Assembly: GCF_021916785.1 (NCBI RefSeq)
Contig: NZ_JAKCFC010000013.1
Coordinates: forward strand, 109,097-173,096
Source of the DNA: Mycolicibacterium lacusdiani
GTDB lineage: Bacteria; Actinomycetota; Actinomycetes; Mycobacteriales; Mycobacteriaceae
Direction of reading: 5' to 3'
DNA: 64,000 nt
In this document: positions 49,669-58,223 of the stretch, one piece after another
Layout: each line of letters opens with the position of its first letter
Numbering within the stretch: the stretch's first letter is position 1
Notes under the pieces: model-generated
Database searches by the model: none
Seen by the model: only the letters and a program-made list of their open reading frames with translations
What the model was told of the DNA's origin: nothing
Program-made: the position numbers and the translations under genes

Positions 49669-50811
49669 CTAAAAGACCCGGACCTGACCCTCGAGCGCCG
49701 GCACGGTATCCGGCAGCTTGTAGGTCTCGATCCCGTTGCGGAACATGATGGCCTCGCGCGCATGCTCGGGGAGGTGCTTGACCAGCCAGCGTGGGTCGTC
49801 GAACGTCCAGTGCGGGTAGTCACTGCTGAACAGCAGGATCTTCTCGCATTCCATCCACTCGAAGGCGCGCGTGAGTTCGGTCTTGTCCTCGGGATAGTCG
49901 AGCGGCTGAGTCGTGAACTTGATGTGGTCCTTGACGTACTGGCTCGGCTTGCGCTTGATGTCCATCCACGACTTGCGGGCCTCGTAGATCGCATCCATGC
50001 GCCACATGAGCGGCAGGATCCAGGTGAAGGCGTGCTCGACGAACACGATTCGCAGGTTCGGGTGGCGGTCGAACGTGCCGTCGAAGATCAGGCTCATCAC
50101 CTGGTTGGCTGCGAGCAGTGAGTATGTGACCATGAAATCGTGGTTGTAGCTGGGCAACCCGACCGGCGGCATGGGCAGTTCGTCGTAATGGCTGCGCGAC
50201 AGGTGGCAGCTCACCGGGATGTCGTGCTTGGCGGCGGCCGCCCAGATCGGGTCGTACTTCGGGTTGCCCCACGACGGCCGCGGCTCTGCCTTGATCAGAA
50301 TCTGCGCCATGTAGGGGTGGCCGGCCCAGCGTTCGATCTCGGCGACACTGTCCTCGGGCGCCTCGATCGCGAGGCAGATCGACCCACGCCAGCGCTCGTG
50401 CCAGTTGTTGTGCGAGTCCAACCAATGGTTGGCCTGCCAGTCGTTGATCGCGTAGGACATCGCGTGCTGAGCCTCCGGAATCCGCGCCGGATAGGCGGCG
50501 GGCTCGAGGATGGCGATGTCGGCGCCGGCCTCCATGATCAATTGCTTGAACGCAAGATCGGGGTCGCTGCAGGCGAATTCACCGTCAGGCGGGAACGCGT
50601 CGAGGCGCATCGCGTACGAGTGCGCGTAGTCGGGGGCGTCGTAGTAGATCTGGTCGCCCACCTTGTGGGTGCCGAAGTACTTGCTTCGCCACGGCTCCGG
50701 GATGTACTGGCCCAACTCGCCGGTGCGAGGCGCCGGATGGACGTCGGAGTCGACGCACCGCACGGCGATGCGTTCGGCGGCGGGTACTCGTGGATTGGCA
50801 GTGGTGGTCAT
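49669..50811 (-). CDS. Amidohydrolase_2 family protein (380 aa)
   Basis: TIM-barrel metal-dependent hydrolase/decarboxylase: first metal motif VRCVDSDVHPAPRTGELG, then ISVSCHLSRSHYDE-like middle ligands, VEHAFTWILPLMWRMDAIYE and the C-terminal FSSDYPHWTFDDP. Relatives at 6351 and 50831 have the same layout. Family members cleave C-C bonds in dihydroxybenzoate-like acids or hydrolyse ring-cleavage products. It is second in the unit that starts at 51934. Confidence 0.88.
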   Translation of the reverse strand: MTTTANPRVPAAERIAVRCVDSDVHPAPRTGELGQYIPEPWRSKYFGTHKVGDQIYYDAPDYAHSYAMRLDAFPPDGEFACSDPDLAFKQLIMEAGADIAILEPAAYPARIPEAQHAMSYAINDWQANHWLDSHNNWHERWRGSICLAIEAPEDSVAEIERWAGHPYMAQILIKAEPRPSWGNPKYDPIWAAAAKHDIPVSCHLSRSHYDELPMPPVGLPSYNHDFMVTYSLLAANQVMSLIFDGTFDRHPNLRIVFVEHAFTWILPLMWRMDAIYEARKSWMDIKRKPSQYVKDHIKFTTQPLDYPEDKTELTRAFEWMECEKILLFSSDYPHWTFDDPRWLVKHLPEHAREAIMFRNGIETYKLPDTVPALEGQVRVF

Positions 50812-50830
50812 GGGGCCTCCTCGATTACCT

Positions 50831-51934
50831 CTACTGTGCGGCCGCGTGGGCCGGAATGTCTATGCCGTACAACTCTGCGGCGTTGCGCCAGCACAACTTC
50901 TCGCGCTGCTCGGCGCTGTACGAACTGGGCACCGACAGTTCGTTGAGCTGCCAGTGCGGGTAACTCGAGCCGTACATCACCATGTCGTCCTTCCCGGTGA
51001 AGCCGGCCCACTCGCCCGCGAAGTCGACGTCGCCCGGACCGTCGAGACTGCCCTGCACGAAGAACGTGTGCCCGGGAAGATAGTCACTCGGCATCTTCGG
51101 TGCCCACGGCGTCTGCTCCAGGTGCGGCCTGCCGAAGCAGTCCATGCGCCACATGAACGGCGTCAACATGTCGGCGGCGCCGTCGGCCCAAACGAATTTC
51201 AGCTCGGGCAGTCTCTCGAACACGCCCTCGGCGATCATGTTCATCTGGTGGTAGAGGAAGTTGAGCGCCGTGAAGCCGAGGAACTGCTCGTAGGTGCGGG
51301 TCAAGCCGTTCGGCGTGGGTGGCAGCATCACGCCGGACCCGACCTCGAAGTGCACGGCGACGGGTAGTCCGGCGTCCACCGCGGCCTCCCACAGCGGCCA
51401 GAACTGCGGCTTGCCATACAGTTCGCGCGACTGCAGGGGAATGCCCAGCTGGACCACCCGAGGGTGATCCTTGTACTTCTCGATCTCACGCAGCGCACCG
51501 ACGACGTCGTCGGGATTGATGCGGATCGTCCCGCGGAATCGCTCGCCGAACTCGGCGTCGTCCAGCCAGCGGGTCACCATCATCTCGTTGTGGCCGGCCG
51601 CAATGGCCGTGCCCAGGTGCCGATCCGGCATGATTCCGCGAGTCATCGGGTGCAGTACGGCGATGTCGACGCCGCGGTCGTCGAACAGGTGCTTGGCGAC
51701 CAACGCGGGACGCGAGCCGGGGTATTCACCGTCCGGTCCCTCGGTGCCCTTGGCGTATTCGCCGCCGGGGGCGCCGTACCAGTCCATCTCGTAGTCGGGA
51801 AATCCACGGCTGGAGAAGGGTTCGCGCATGAACGTCTTGCGCAGTTCCTTCGTGGACTGGCAGAAGACGTGCACGCTGGCGTCGATGACGGGCGTCGTGA
51901 CGACGTTTCCCGCACCGTCGATGAGGTCCTTCAC
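50831..51934 (-). CDS. Amidohydrolase_2 family protein (367 aa)
   Basis: Third amidohydrolase_2 member: VIDASVHVFCQSTKELR near the N terminus, AVHFEVGSGVMLPPTPNG in the middle, VWADGAADMLTPFMWRMDCF and the C-terminal MYGSSYPHWQLNEL. Start GTG 51934. It heads the leftward unit (two amidohydrolases, Rieske ferredoxin, hydrolase). The operator copy at 52053-52067 lies 118 bases upstream. Confidence 0.87.
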   Translation of the reverse strand: MKDLIDGAGNVVTTPVIDASVHVFCQSTKELRKTFMREPFSSRGFPDYEMDWYGAPGGEYAKGTEGPDGEYPGSRPALVAKHLFDDRGVDIAVLHPMTRGIMPDRHLGTAIAAGHNEMMVTRWLDDAEFGERFRGTIRINPDDVVGALREIEKYKDHPRVVQLGIPLQSRELYGKPQFWPLWEAAVDAGLPVAVHFEVGSGVMLPPTPNGLTRTYEQFLGFTALNFLYHQMNMIAEGVFERLPELKFVWADGAADMLTPFMWRMDCFGRPHLEQTPWAPKMPSDYLPGHTFFVQGSLDGPGDVDFAGEWAGFTGKDDMVMYGSSYPHWQLNELSVPSSYSAEQREKLCWRNAAELYGIDIPAHAAAQ

Positions 51935-52052
51935 CGAGACTCGACCTCCGTTGGCTCGATCGGCGATCCGGCGTCGACGCTGCGAATGGGCTGTCCGCAG
52001 GGTCCACCGACGTCGGTCATGTCCCTAGTGTAGATCGTAGTTCTTCATAAGC

Positions 52053-52067
52053 AAGAACAATGTTCTC
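52053..52067. promoter_or_regulatory. Shared operator, copy 4: AAGAACAATGTTCTC
   Basis: The right arm is intact and the left arm has one change (AAGAA). It lies in the 291-base divergent region 51935-52225 and would serve the leftward amidohydrolase unit. Confidence 0.6.
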
Positions 52068-52176
52068 CACCCGAAGTGGCATGTCTTTGCAGGTGAGCAT
52101 GTCTGCTGGTCAGTCGCGCAGCGCATCGCTTATGAAATGTCGTACCCGCAAGGGGAGAACGTGTACGGCATTGAGC

Positions 52177-52191
52177 GAGAATGATATTCTC
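52177..52191. promoter_or_regulatory. Shared operator, copy 5: GAGAATGATATTCTC
   Basis: The most symmetric copy: six-base arms GAGAAT and ATTCTC around GAT. It lies 34 bases upstream of the ATG of the dehydrogenase pair (52226), similar to the distance of copies 1, 3 and 7. Confidence 0.75.
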
Positions 52192-52225
52192 AGCTCAATC
52201 GTGCGATTCGTCGGGAGGCGGCTGG

Positions 52226-53224
52226 ATGCTACTGGAGTTCGATGCTGATCAGCGCCTATGGCAGGAGACCGTGCGCGACGCCGTCGGCAAGCAATGCCCG
52301 GCGTCGTTCGTACGCAACGTCGCCGAGGACGGCGCCGACCCGACCCCGCTGTGGAAGACCTACGTCGACGCAGGCTGGACCGAACTGACCGACCCCGAGA
52401 ACGCCGTCGAACTCGCCATCGTCCTCGAGGAACTCGGGCGGGCCACCGACCCGACCCCTTTCCTGGCGACCCTCTCGCAATTCGCGCCGCTGGTTGGCGA
52501 CCGCTTCGACGCCGGCACCACGGGATCGGCCGTCTACTCGGGGGTGACCGCGTACCGCGACGCCGACGGCTGGGTGCTCAACGGCACCGACAGGTTCGTG
52601 CTCGACGGCGACCGTGCCGACCGCTTCGCGGTGGTGACCGACGCGGGGGTGTTCCTCGTCGACGCCGAGCAGGTGACGACGCGCCGCAGCGCGATCTTCG
52701 ATCCCGTCATGCACGTGGCCGAGGCGTCGTTCACCGGCGTCCACGTCGCCGACGCCGAACGCATCGAGGTCGACACGGAGAAGGCGCGGCACGTCGCGCT
52801 CATGGGCATGGCCGTCACGATGGTCGGCGCATGCCAGCGCATCCTCGACCTCGCGCTCGACCACGCCAAGAGCCGCTACCAGTTCGGCGTGCCGATCGGT
52901 TCGTTCCAGGCAATCCAGCACAAGGCCGTCGACATGCACGTCGCGATCGAACGTGCCCGGGCGCTGTCGTACTTCTCGGCGTTGACCATCGCCGCCGACG
53001 ACCCGCGGCGGCGACTCGCGGCCGCGATGGCCAAGGCGTCGGCGGGGGAGTGCCAGGCGCTCGTCTTCCGGCACGGGCTGCAGACGTTCGGCGCCATGGG
53101 CTTCACGTGGGAGAACGACCTCCAGTTCGCGCTCAAGCGGGCCAAGGCCGGAGAACTGTTGCTGGGCGGTGCCGCCGAGCATCGCGAACTGATCGCAAGG
53201 GAATTCGATGCAGCTCACATTTGA
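52226..53224 (+). CDS. Acyl-CoA dehydrogenase-like subunit, short form (332 aa)
   Basis: FadE-type protein with a shortened N-terminal domain; the C-terminal region shows SRYQFGVPIGSFQAIQHKAV, ECQALVFRHGLQTFGAMGF and KRAKAGELLLGGAAEHRELI. Start ATG 52226 after GGGAGG. It overlaps the full-length dehydrogenase by 17 bases, so the pair probably forms an alpha2-beta2 enzyme as in the steroid FadE pairs. An operator of the shared set lies just upstream. Confidence 0.88.
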   Translation: MLLEFDADQRLWQETVRDAVGKQCPASFVRNVAEDGADPTPLWKTYVDAGWTELTDPENAVELAIVLEELGRATDPTPFLATLSQFAPLVGDRFDAGTTGSAVYSGVTAYRDADGWVLNGTDRFVLDGDRADRFAVVTDAGVFLVDAEQVTTRRSAIFDPVMHVAEASFTGVHVADAERIEVDTEKARHVALMGMAVTMVGACQRILDLALDHAKSRYQFGVPIGSFQAIQHKAVDMHVAIERARALSYFSALTIAADDPRRRLAAAMAKASAGECQALVFRHGLQTFGAMGFTWENDLQFALKRAKAGELLLGGAAEHRELIAREFDAAHI

Positions 53225-54383
53225 TCCCGACGTCGACGAGTTCCGCGCGGAGTTCTCCGCGTTCCTCGACGAACACCTGCCGTCGGCGGCAGAGACCCTC
53301 GAACGTCCCCGGTCGGTATCGCACATGCCGCAGTGGGCCAGGGACTGGCAACGGCTGCTGTTCGACAACGGTTGGCTGCTGCCCGCCCAACCGCCCGAGT
53401 TCGGCGGACGCAATGCCTCGGTCCTGCAGCAGTACGTGCACCTCGAGGAGCTGTGCACGCGCCGGATCTACCACAGCTTCAACCCCCAGGGCGTCAACAT
53501 CGTTGCGGCATCGCTGATCACATTCGGCAGCGACGAGCAGAAGCACGAGTGGGCGGTGCCGGTGCTGCATGGCGAGCGCACCGCATCACTGGGCATGAGC
53601 GAGCCGAGCGCGGGTTCCGACCTGGCATCGCTGCGGACCAAGGCCGTGCGCGACGGCGACGACTTCGTCGTCAACGGCCAGAAGGTGTGGACGTCCGGCG
53701 CCCACGACGCGGACTGGCTGCTGACCTTCGTGCGCACCGATCCAGATGCGCCCAAGCACAAGGGCATCAGCGCGCTGATCATTCCGACCGACCTCCCCGG
53801 TGTGGTGTGTCGGCCGTTCGCCGACCTCTGCGGCGAGGAGAACACCGACTTCAACGAGGTGTTCTTCAGCGACGTGCGGGTGCCCGCCGCGAACCTGGTG
53901 GGCCCGCTCAACGGCGGCTGGAAGGTCATCAACGGTTCGCTGGGCCACGAGCGGACCATGATGTGGCTGGGCTTCGCCGACCGCATCGCCAACGTGATCG
54001 CCGACTTCCGGCCGGCCAATGCGCTCGAGCGCGACGAGCTGGCCAGCACGATCATGGACTACCAGGCGCTGCGGCTGCTCGGTTCGGTCGGTCTGGCGCA
54101 GGCCTCGCGCGGCGAGGTCGACGTGGCCGCCGTGTCGATCCCCAAGCTGCTGGGCGCCGAGGCCGAGATGCGCGCTGCCGCAAACGCACTGACGGCGGCC
54201 GGGCCCGAGGGTCTCATCCACCCGTCGACGTCGGGGCCGTATGCGCACATGAACCTCGACCACTATTTCGCGAGCTGGTTCGAGCGGTATGCGCGCAGCT
54301 TCTCCGGCACCATCGCCGGCGGCACCTCGGAGATCCAGCGCAACATCATCGCCCAGCAGGTGCTGGGCCTGCCCCGCGGCTGA
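53208..54383 (+). CDS. Acyl-CoA dehydrogenase (391 aa)
   Basis: Full-length FadE-type protein: FAD loop GMSEPSAGSDLASLRT, FVVNGQKVWTSGAHDADWLL and the C-terminal AGGTSEIQRNIIAQQVLGLP, nearly identical to the end of the protein at 1-231. It begins inside the preceding short subunit. Last gene of its unit; the inverted-repeat region follows. Confidence 0.93.
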   Translation: MQLTFDPDVDEFRAEFSAFLDEHLPSAAETLERPRSVSHMPQWARDWQRLLFDNGWLLPAQPPEFGGRNASVLQQYVHLEELCTRRIYHSFNPQGVNIVAASLITFGSDEQKHEWAVPVLHGERTASLGMSEPSAGSDLASLRTKAVRDGDDFVVNGQKVWTSGAHDADWLLTFVRTDPDAPKHKGISALIIPTDLPGVVCRPFADLCGEENTDFNEVFFSDVRVPAANLVGPLNGGWKVINGSLGHERTMMWLGFADRIANVIADFRPANALERDELASTIMDYQALRLLGSVGLAQASRGEVDVAAVSIPKLLGAEAEMRAAANALTAAGPEGLIHPSTSGPYAHMNLDHYFASWFERYARSFSGTIAGGTSEIQRNIIAQQVLGLPRG

Positions 54384-54453
54384 GTGGCCTCCCGCGGGTG
54401 CTGCCCAGGGCGAGGCACCTTCCGAGGCTGCGGCACCTCCCGCGGGTGAGGCA

Positions 54454-54490
54454 CCTCCCGCGAGCGTGCGTGTCTGCGGGCGACACGCCG
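54454..54490 (+). repeat. Left arm of a perfect 37-bp inverted repeat
   Basis: Reverse complement identical to 54652-54688, with 161 bases between the arms. The core reads GTGCGTGTCTGCGGGCGACA. Could form a long stem in RNA or cruciform in DNA. Confidence 0.85.
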
Positions 54491-54651
54491 CGTCCTGAGC
54501 TGAGTTCACGCACGCTCGCGCCCGTGCAAAGCCGGCGCAACGCCGACTGAAGGACGTGCGGGCGGGGCCGCTGCTCGCTTGCGGCAACGAGATTCGACCC
54601 ACCCACCACCCGAAGGGCCCACCGCGAGCGTGCGCAAACTTGGGTTCCGCC

Positions 54652-54688
54652 CGGCGTGTCGCCCGCAGACACGCACGCTCGCGGGAGG
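54652..54688 (-). repeat. Right arm of a perfect 37-bp inverted repeat
   Basis: Mirror of 54454-54490. It ends 27 bases before the stop of the convergent P450 gene (54716). Confidence 0.85.
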
Positions 54689-54715
54689 AGGAAAGTGAGG
54701 GAGGGGGGGAGCCCC

Positions 54716-56083
54716 TTACCAATCGATGACGACGGGGTCCTTGTGCTCGGTGATGGGACGGGCGGGGAGCTGCTCGTCGCAGATCCGCTGCAGGCGGTCG
54801 AGTGTCTCGTCCAGGCCGGGGCCGAGGCGCTTGCCGGGCGTGAAGTTCGCGGGCAGGTGCTTCATGCCCTGGATGACTCCGATGGTCTCGTAGTGCTCGG
54901 TGCCCGCGGGGTCGCACACGTAGTCCGGCATGCGATCGAGCACGGCGGTGAGCATCGACTTGAACACGGTCCTGGCGACGTTGGATCCGACGCAGCGGTG
55001 CACGCCGATGCCAAAGCTGAAGTGACGGTTGCCCTTGCGGTCCAGGACGACGTCGTTGGGCCGGTCGAACACCGACGGGTCGCGGTTGGCCATCGCCCAC
55101 GACAGCCACAGCCGCTCGCCCTCCTTGAACTGCTGACCGTCGACCTCGACGTCGTCGGCGAAGGTGCGGCCGTCGCCGGGAGCGGGAGTGAAGAACCGCA
55201 GGAACTCTTCGGTGGCCGGGTGCAGCAGGGTGTCGCGATCCCGACTGAGTCGCTCGCGCTCGGCGGGGTTCTCCGACAGCCACTCCAGCGCATGGGCGGT
55301 CAGCGCGGTGGTGGTGTCGAAGCCACCGCCGATGATCAGCCCCAGATTGCCCATGATCTCCAAATCCGGCGCGGGCTCGCCGTCGATGCGCAACTGCAGG
55401 AGCGCATCGATCAGACCCGGGCGCGGGTTCTCCTTCATCTCGAACATGCTCGTGAGCAGGTCGATGCCCATCTGCCTGTTCATTTCCGCAACCCGCGGGG
55501 CGTCGGGCGAGTGCTCCGGCGTGGACACCCCCGCGTGCGCGGGCTCGCTGTAGATCATCCACTTCTTGAGTTCGATGCCCATCATCGCGAGCGTGAGCAC
55601 CGCGGGCACGATGTTGGCCAGGTCGTCGACGAAGTCGATGTGGCCCGACTCGATCTTCTCGTCGAGGGCGGCGCGGGTGATCTCGTCGACGAACGGCACC
55701 CACCGCTTGATCGCAGCGGGGGAGAGATACGGATTGAGCGCCCCCCGGTAGGTGGAGTGCTCGGGCTCGTCCATCTCAAGTATCCCGCCGCGCACGACCG
55801 TGGCACGCTGGGCCTTGGGAATGGTGATGCCCTGGTAACCCTTTCGTTCGCCGTGGAGGTCGTGGTCGTTGGACACGACGGGACAGCGGGCGAGTTCGAA
55901 GACCTCGCTGCTGCCGGCCGCTACCCAGTGCCCGTCGTAGACGTCGGTCCACGCCACCGGGCACTTGGCGTGCATCTCCTCGGTGATCTCTTGGAACCGG
56001 TGCCGGTACTCCGGCGTGTGCCGGTCGAAGTGGTAGCGATTCTTCTTGCGGTCGTCGTCACGCGTGACGTCGTCGATGCTCAC
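54716..56083 (-). CDS. Cytochrome P450 (455 aa)
   Basis: Soluble P450, longer than the other two. Haem loop FSFGIGVHRCVGSNVART with axial C364; I-helix GGFDTT at 253-258; K-helix EEFLR (292-296). The GTG at 56083 follows AGGAGACTCCGCC; the longer frame upstream reads through the ferredoxin region and is rejected. The ferredoxin 40 bases upstream is its probable redox partner. The unit also contains two SDRs. Confidence 0.92.
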   Translation of the reverse strand: MSIDDVTRDDDRKKNRYHFDRHTPEYRHRFQEITEEMHAKCPVAWTDVYDGHWVAAGSSEVFELARCPVVSNDHDLHGERKGYQGITIPKAQRATVVRGGILEMDEPEHSTYRGALNPYLSPAAIKRWVPFVDEITRAALDEKIESGHIDFVDDLANIVPAVLTLAMMGIELKKWMIYSEPAHAGVSTPEHSPDAPRVAEMNRQMGIDLLTSMFEMKENPRPGLIDALLQLRIDGEPAPDLEIMGNLGLIIGGGFDTTTALTAHALEWLSENPAERERLSRDRDTLLHPATEEFLRFFTPAPGDGRTFADDVEVDGQQFKEGERLWLSWAMANRDPSVFDRPNDVVLDRKGNRHFSFGIGVHRCVGSNVARTVFKSMLTAVLDRMPDYVCDPAGTEHYETIGVIQGMKHLPANFTPGKRLGPGLDETLDRLQRICDEQLPARPITEHKDPVVIDW

Positions 56084-56123
56084 GGCGGAGTCTCCTGGTG
56101 ATTGGGCGGCCTGGTGGGCAACG

Positions 56124-56315
56124 TCATTCGATGACGATGGCCTGCTCTGGGCAGGAGTGGACGGCTTCGCGCACCTGGTCCACCTGGTCGGCGGGGACCT
56201 CGTCGGACACCGGTGACGCATGGCCGTCGACGTCGTCGAGTTCGAACGACTCGGGCGCGATCATCGCGCAGAGGGTATGGCCCTGGCAACGCGTTCCGTC
56301 TACCGAAACCTTCAC
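56124..56315 (-). CDS. P450-associated [3Fe-4S]-type ferredoxin (63 aa)
   Basis: Ferredoxin with RCQGHTLCAMIAPESFELDD and SCPEQAIVIE; His replaces the second Cys, as in the ferredoxin at 39012. It lies between the mycofactocin-type SDR and the P450 in one leftward unit. Start ATG 56315. Confidence 0.9.
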   Translation of the reverse strand: MKVSVDGTRCQGHTLCAMIAPESFELDDVDGHASPVSDEVPADQVDQVREAVHSCPEQAIVIE

Positions 56316-56355
56316 TGTCGCAACTCCTTCGCGAACCGTCGAACCTGGTGGTGGG

Positions 56356-57216
56356 TCAGTTGTGGTAGTCGTACCACTTGAGGTAGCCGCCGGCGTCGAT
56401 GCGCAACTGGGCGCCGGTGACGAACCGTGCCTCGTCGGAGGCCAGCCACAGGACCGCGTTGCTGATGTCCTCGGGCTCCACCCACGGCACCTTCATCGCC
56501 TGCTGCACGTAGAACACCGGCTCGGCGTCCTTGAGTTCGGGCTTCTCCAGGTCCGGCCGGAACGAGCGGTACATTGGCTCGCTGCGCAGCATGTCCGTGT
56601 TGCAGTTCGTGGGATGCACGACGTTGGCCCGGATGCCGCGCGGGGACAGCTCGGTCGCGAGGTCGTGCACGAAATTCGACAGCGCACGTTTGGAGTGGAC
56701 GTAGGCCATGCCGCCCGGATCGTTGCCGGGGTTGTCCTTCTTGCTGGTGTCCATCAACGCGGCGGTGGATCCGGTCGCGATGATGGAGGCGCCCTCCTTG
56801 AGGTGGGGCAGCGCAACCTGGATCGCGTTGATGGTGCCGATCAGGTTGGTGTTGATGACGTCGATCCACGCCTGCAGCGGCGGTTGCCCCTTCATGCCGG
56901 CGATGCCCGCTTGCGCGACGACGATGTCGAGCCCGCCGAGGGCGGCCATGCCCTCTTCGACGGCCCGCTTCAGCTGCGATGCCTCGCGCACGTCGGCCTT
57001 GGCGGTGAAGATGCGCTGCCCGGTCTTCTCCACGAACGCGGCGGTCTCCTCGAGATCCTCCGGCGTGGCCATGGGGTAGCCGATGGTGTCGATGTTCTCG
57101 CAGAGGTCGACGGCGATGATGTCGGCGCCTTCTTCCGCGAGGCGGACCGCGTGACTGCGGCCCTGCCCGCGTGCGGCACCCGTGACGAATGCGACCTTGC
57201 CTGATACGCGTCCCAC
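56356..57216 (-). CDS. Mycofactocin-coupled-type SDR (286 aa)
   Basis: Short-chain dehydrogenase with VGRVSGKVAFVTGAARGQGR and the insert after the second strand (IAVDLCENIDTIGYPMATPE) characteristic, from memory, of the mycofactocin-associated SDR family with non-exchangeable NAD. Catalytic YVHSK is intact. It would oxidise a secondary alcohol and pass electrons to mycofactocin. Start GTG 57216 after GAAGGGA. It follows another SDR by 50 bases. Confidence 0.85.
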   Translation of the reverse strand: MGRVSGKVAFVTGAARGQGRSHAVRLAEEGADIIAVDLCENIDTIGYPMATPEDLEETAAFVEKTGQRIFTAKADVREASQLKRAVEEGMAALGGLDIVVAQAGIAGMKGQPPLQAWIDVINTNLIGTINAIQVALPHLKEGASIIATGSTAALMDTSKKDNPGNDPGGMAYVHSKRALSNFVHDLATELSPRGIRANVVHPTNCNTDMLRSEPMYRSFRPDLEKPELKDAEPVFYVQQAMKVPWVEPEDISNAVLWLASDEARFVTGAQLRIDAGGYLKWYDYHN

Positions 57217-57266
57217 TGGTTGTCCCTTCGTTGATCTTCGTTGATCGGTACTGACCGCAGGGCGGC

Positions 57267-57968
57267 TCAGGTGTTCCGTCCGCCGTTGACGCCGAGGATT
57301 TGGCCGGTGATGTAGCCGGCCTCCTCGGAGATGAGGAAGGCGCATGCCGCGGCGATGTCCTCCGGCCTGCCGATGCGCCGCACCGGGGTGGCCTTGATGG
57401 TCTGATCGATGTCGCCGAGGAAGCCCTTGTCCGCGGCGGCCCGCAGCATGGGCGTGTCGATGAAGCCGGGCGGCACGGCGTTGACCGTGATCCCGTTGGG
57501 GCCGTACTCCAGGGCCAGCGTCTTGGTCAGGCCGTTGACCGCTGACTTGGCGGCGACGTAGGGCGCCATGTACGGCGCGCCCGAGTGCGTGCTGGAAGAG
57601 GAGATGTTGACGATGCGTCCCCACCCCGCCTCGATCATGTCCGGCAGCACCGCCTGAATGCAGTGGAAGACGCCGTGCAGGTTCACGTCGATGACGCGCA
57701 ACCAGCGTTCGAACGAGACGTCGTGGAACTTCTTGAAGCTGTCGAGCCCTGCGGCGTTGACGAGAACGCTGACGGGGCCGAGTTGTGCGCGGACGCCGGC
57801 CATCGCCTCGTTCACCGCGTCGCGGTCGGTCACGTCGGCGACGAAGGAGAACTCGGCATCGGAGGGGTTCAGGTCCAAGACGGCGACGTGGTAGCCGTCG
57901 GCGCGCAGCCGATTGACGATCGCCTCGCCGATACCCGATCCACCGCCGGTGACGACGGCGTTCTTCAC
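57267..57968 (-). CDS. Short-chain dehydrogenase/reductase (233 aa)
   Basis: Classical SDR: VVTGGGSGIGEAIVNRL, NAAGLDSFKKF, catalytic YVAAK and the tail YITGQILGVNGGRNT. The GTG at 57968 (VKNAVVTGG) was chosen because it directly precedes the nucleotide-binding strand; an upstream extension to 58097 would include the operator at 58026-58040. First gene of the leftward SDR-SDR-ferredoxin-P450 unit. Confidence 0.9.
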   Translation of the reverse strand: MKNAVVTGGGSGIGEAIVNRLRADGYHVAVLDLNPSDAEFSFVADVTDRDAVNEAMAGVRAQLGPVSVLVNAAGLDSFKKFHDVSFERWLRVIDVNLHGVFHCIQAVLPDMIEAGWGRIVNISSSSTHSGAPYMAPYVAAKSAVNGLTKTLALEYGPNGITVNAVPPGFIDTPMLRAAADKGFLGDIDQTIKATPVRRIGRPEDIAAACAFLISEEAGYITGQILGVNGGRNT

Positions 57969-58025
57969 GTGGCCGCTCCCGTGCGCGAACTCGCCTGAAG
58001 CATCAAGAATCTCCCTTTCGATTAT

Positions 58026-58040
58026 GAGAACCGTACTCTC
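58026..58040. promoter_or_regulatory. Shared operator, copy 6: GAGAACCGTACTCTC
   Basis: Left arm intact, right arm CTCTC with one change from TTCTC. It lies 57 bases upstream of the SDR start at 57968 in the divergent region shared with the aldehyde dehydrogenase. Confidence 0.6.
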
Positions 58041-58177
58041 GGACGAGGTGAGACCGCAAGGTCCGCGCACGTCCACCGCGCGTCGAACCATACCCACTCG
58101 ACGCCGGCCGAGGACCTGACTAGGCCATCTAGCCTTCCTTGTGTTCTCGCTAGGCGAATGTAAGATTCGCCGTTGAT

Positions 58178-58192
58178 GAGAATGAAATTTCC
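58178..58192. promoter_or_regulatory. Shared operator, degenerate copy 7: GAGAATGAAATTTCC
   Basis: Left arm GAGAA intact, right arm TTTCC as in the copy at 6279-6293. It lies 31 bases upstream of the aldehyde dehydrogenase ATG (58224), the same distance as in the other copies. Confidence 0.5.
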
Positions 58193-58223
58193 ATCACAGT
58201 GCACGAAGCAGCGAGGAGACTGA

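Larger units (their letters stand above)
54384..54715. other. 332-base intergenic region between convergent genes, repeat-rich
   Basis: No gene is supported here. The left side has degenerate tandem copies of a CACCTCCCGCG-type unit (54414-54460). Then follow the two arms of a 37-bp inverted repeat (54454-54490 and 54652-54688) and two further internal copies of GCGAGCGTGCG or its complement (near 54508-54520 and 54622-54632). The convergent genes on both sides make a bidirectional terminator or a dispersed repeat likely. Confidence 0.7.
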
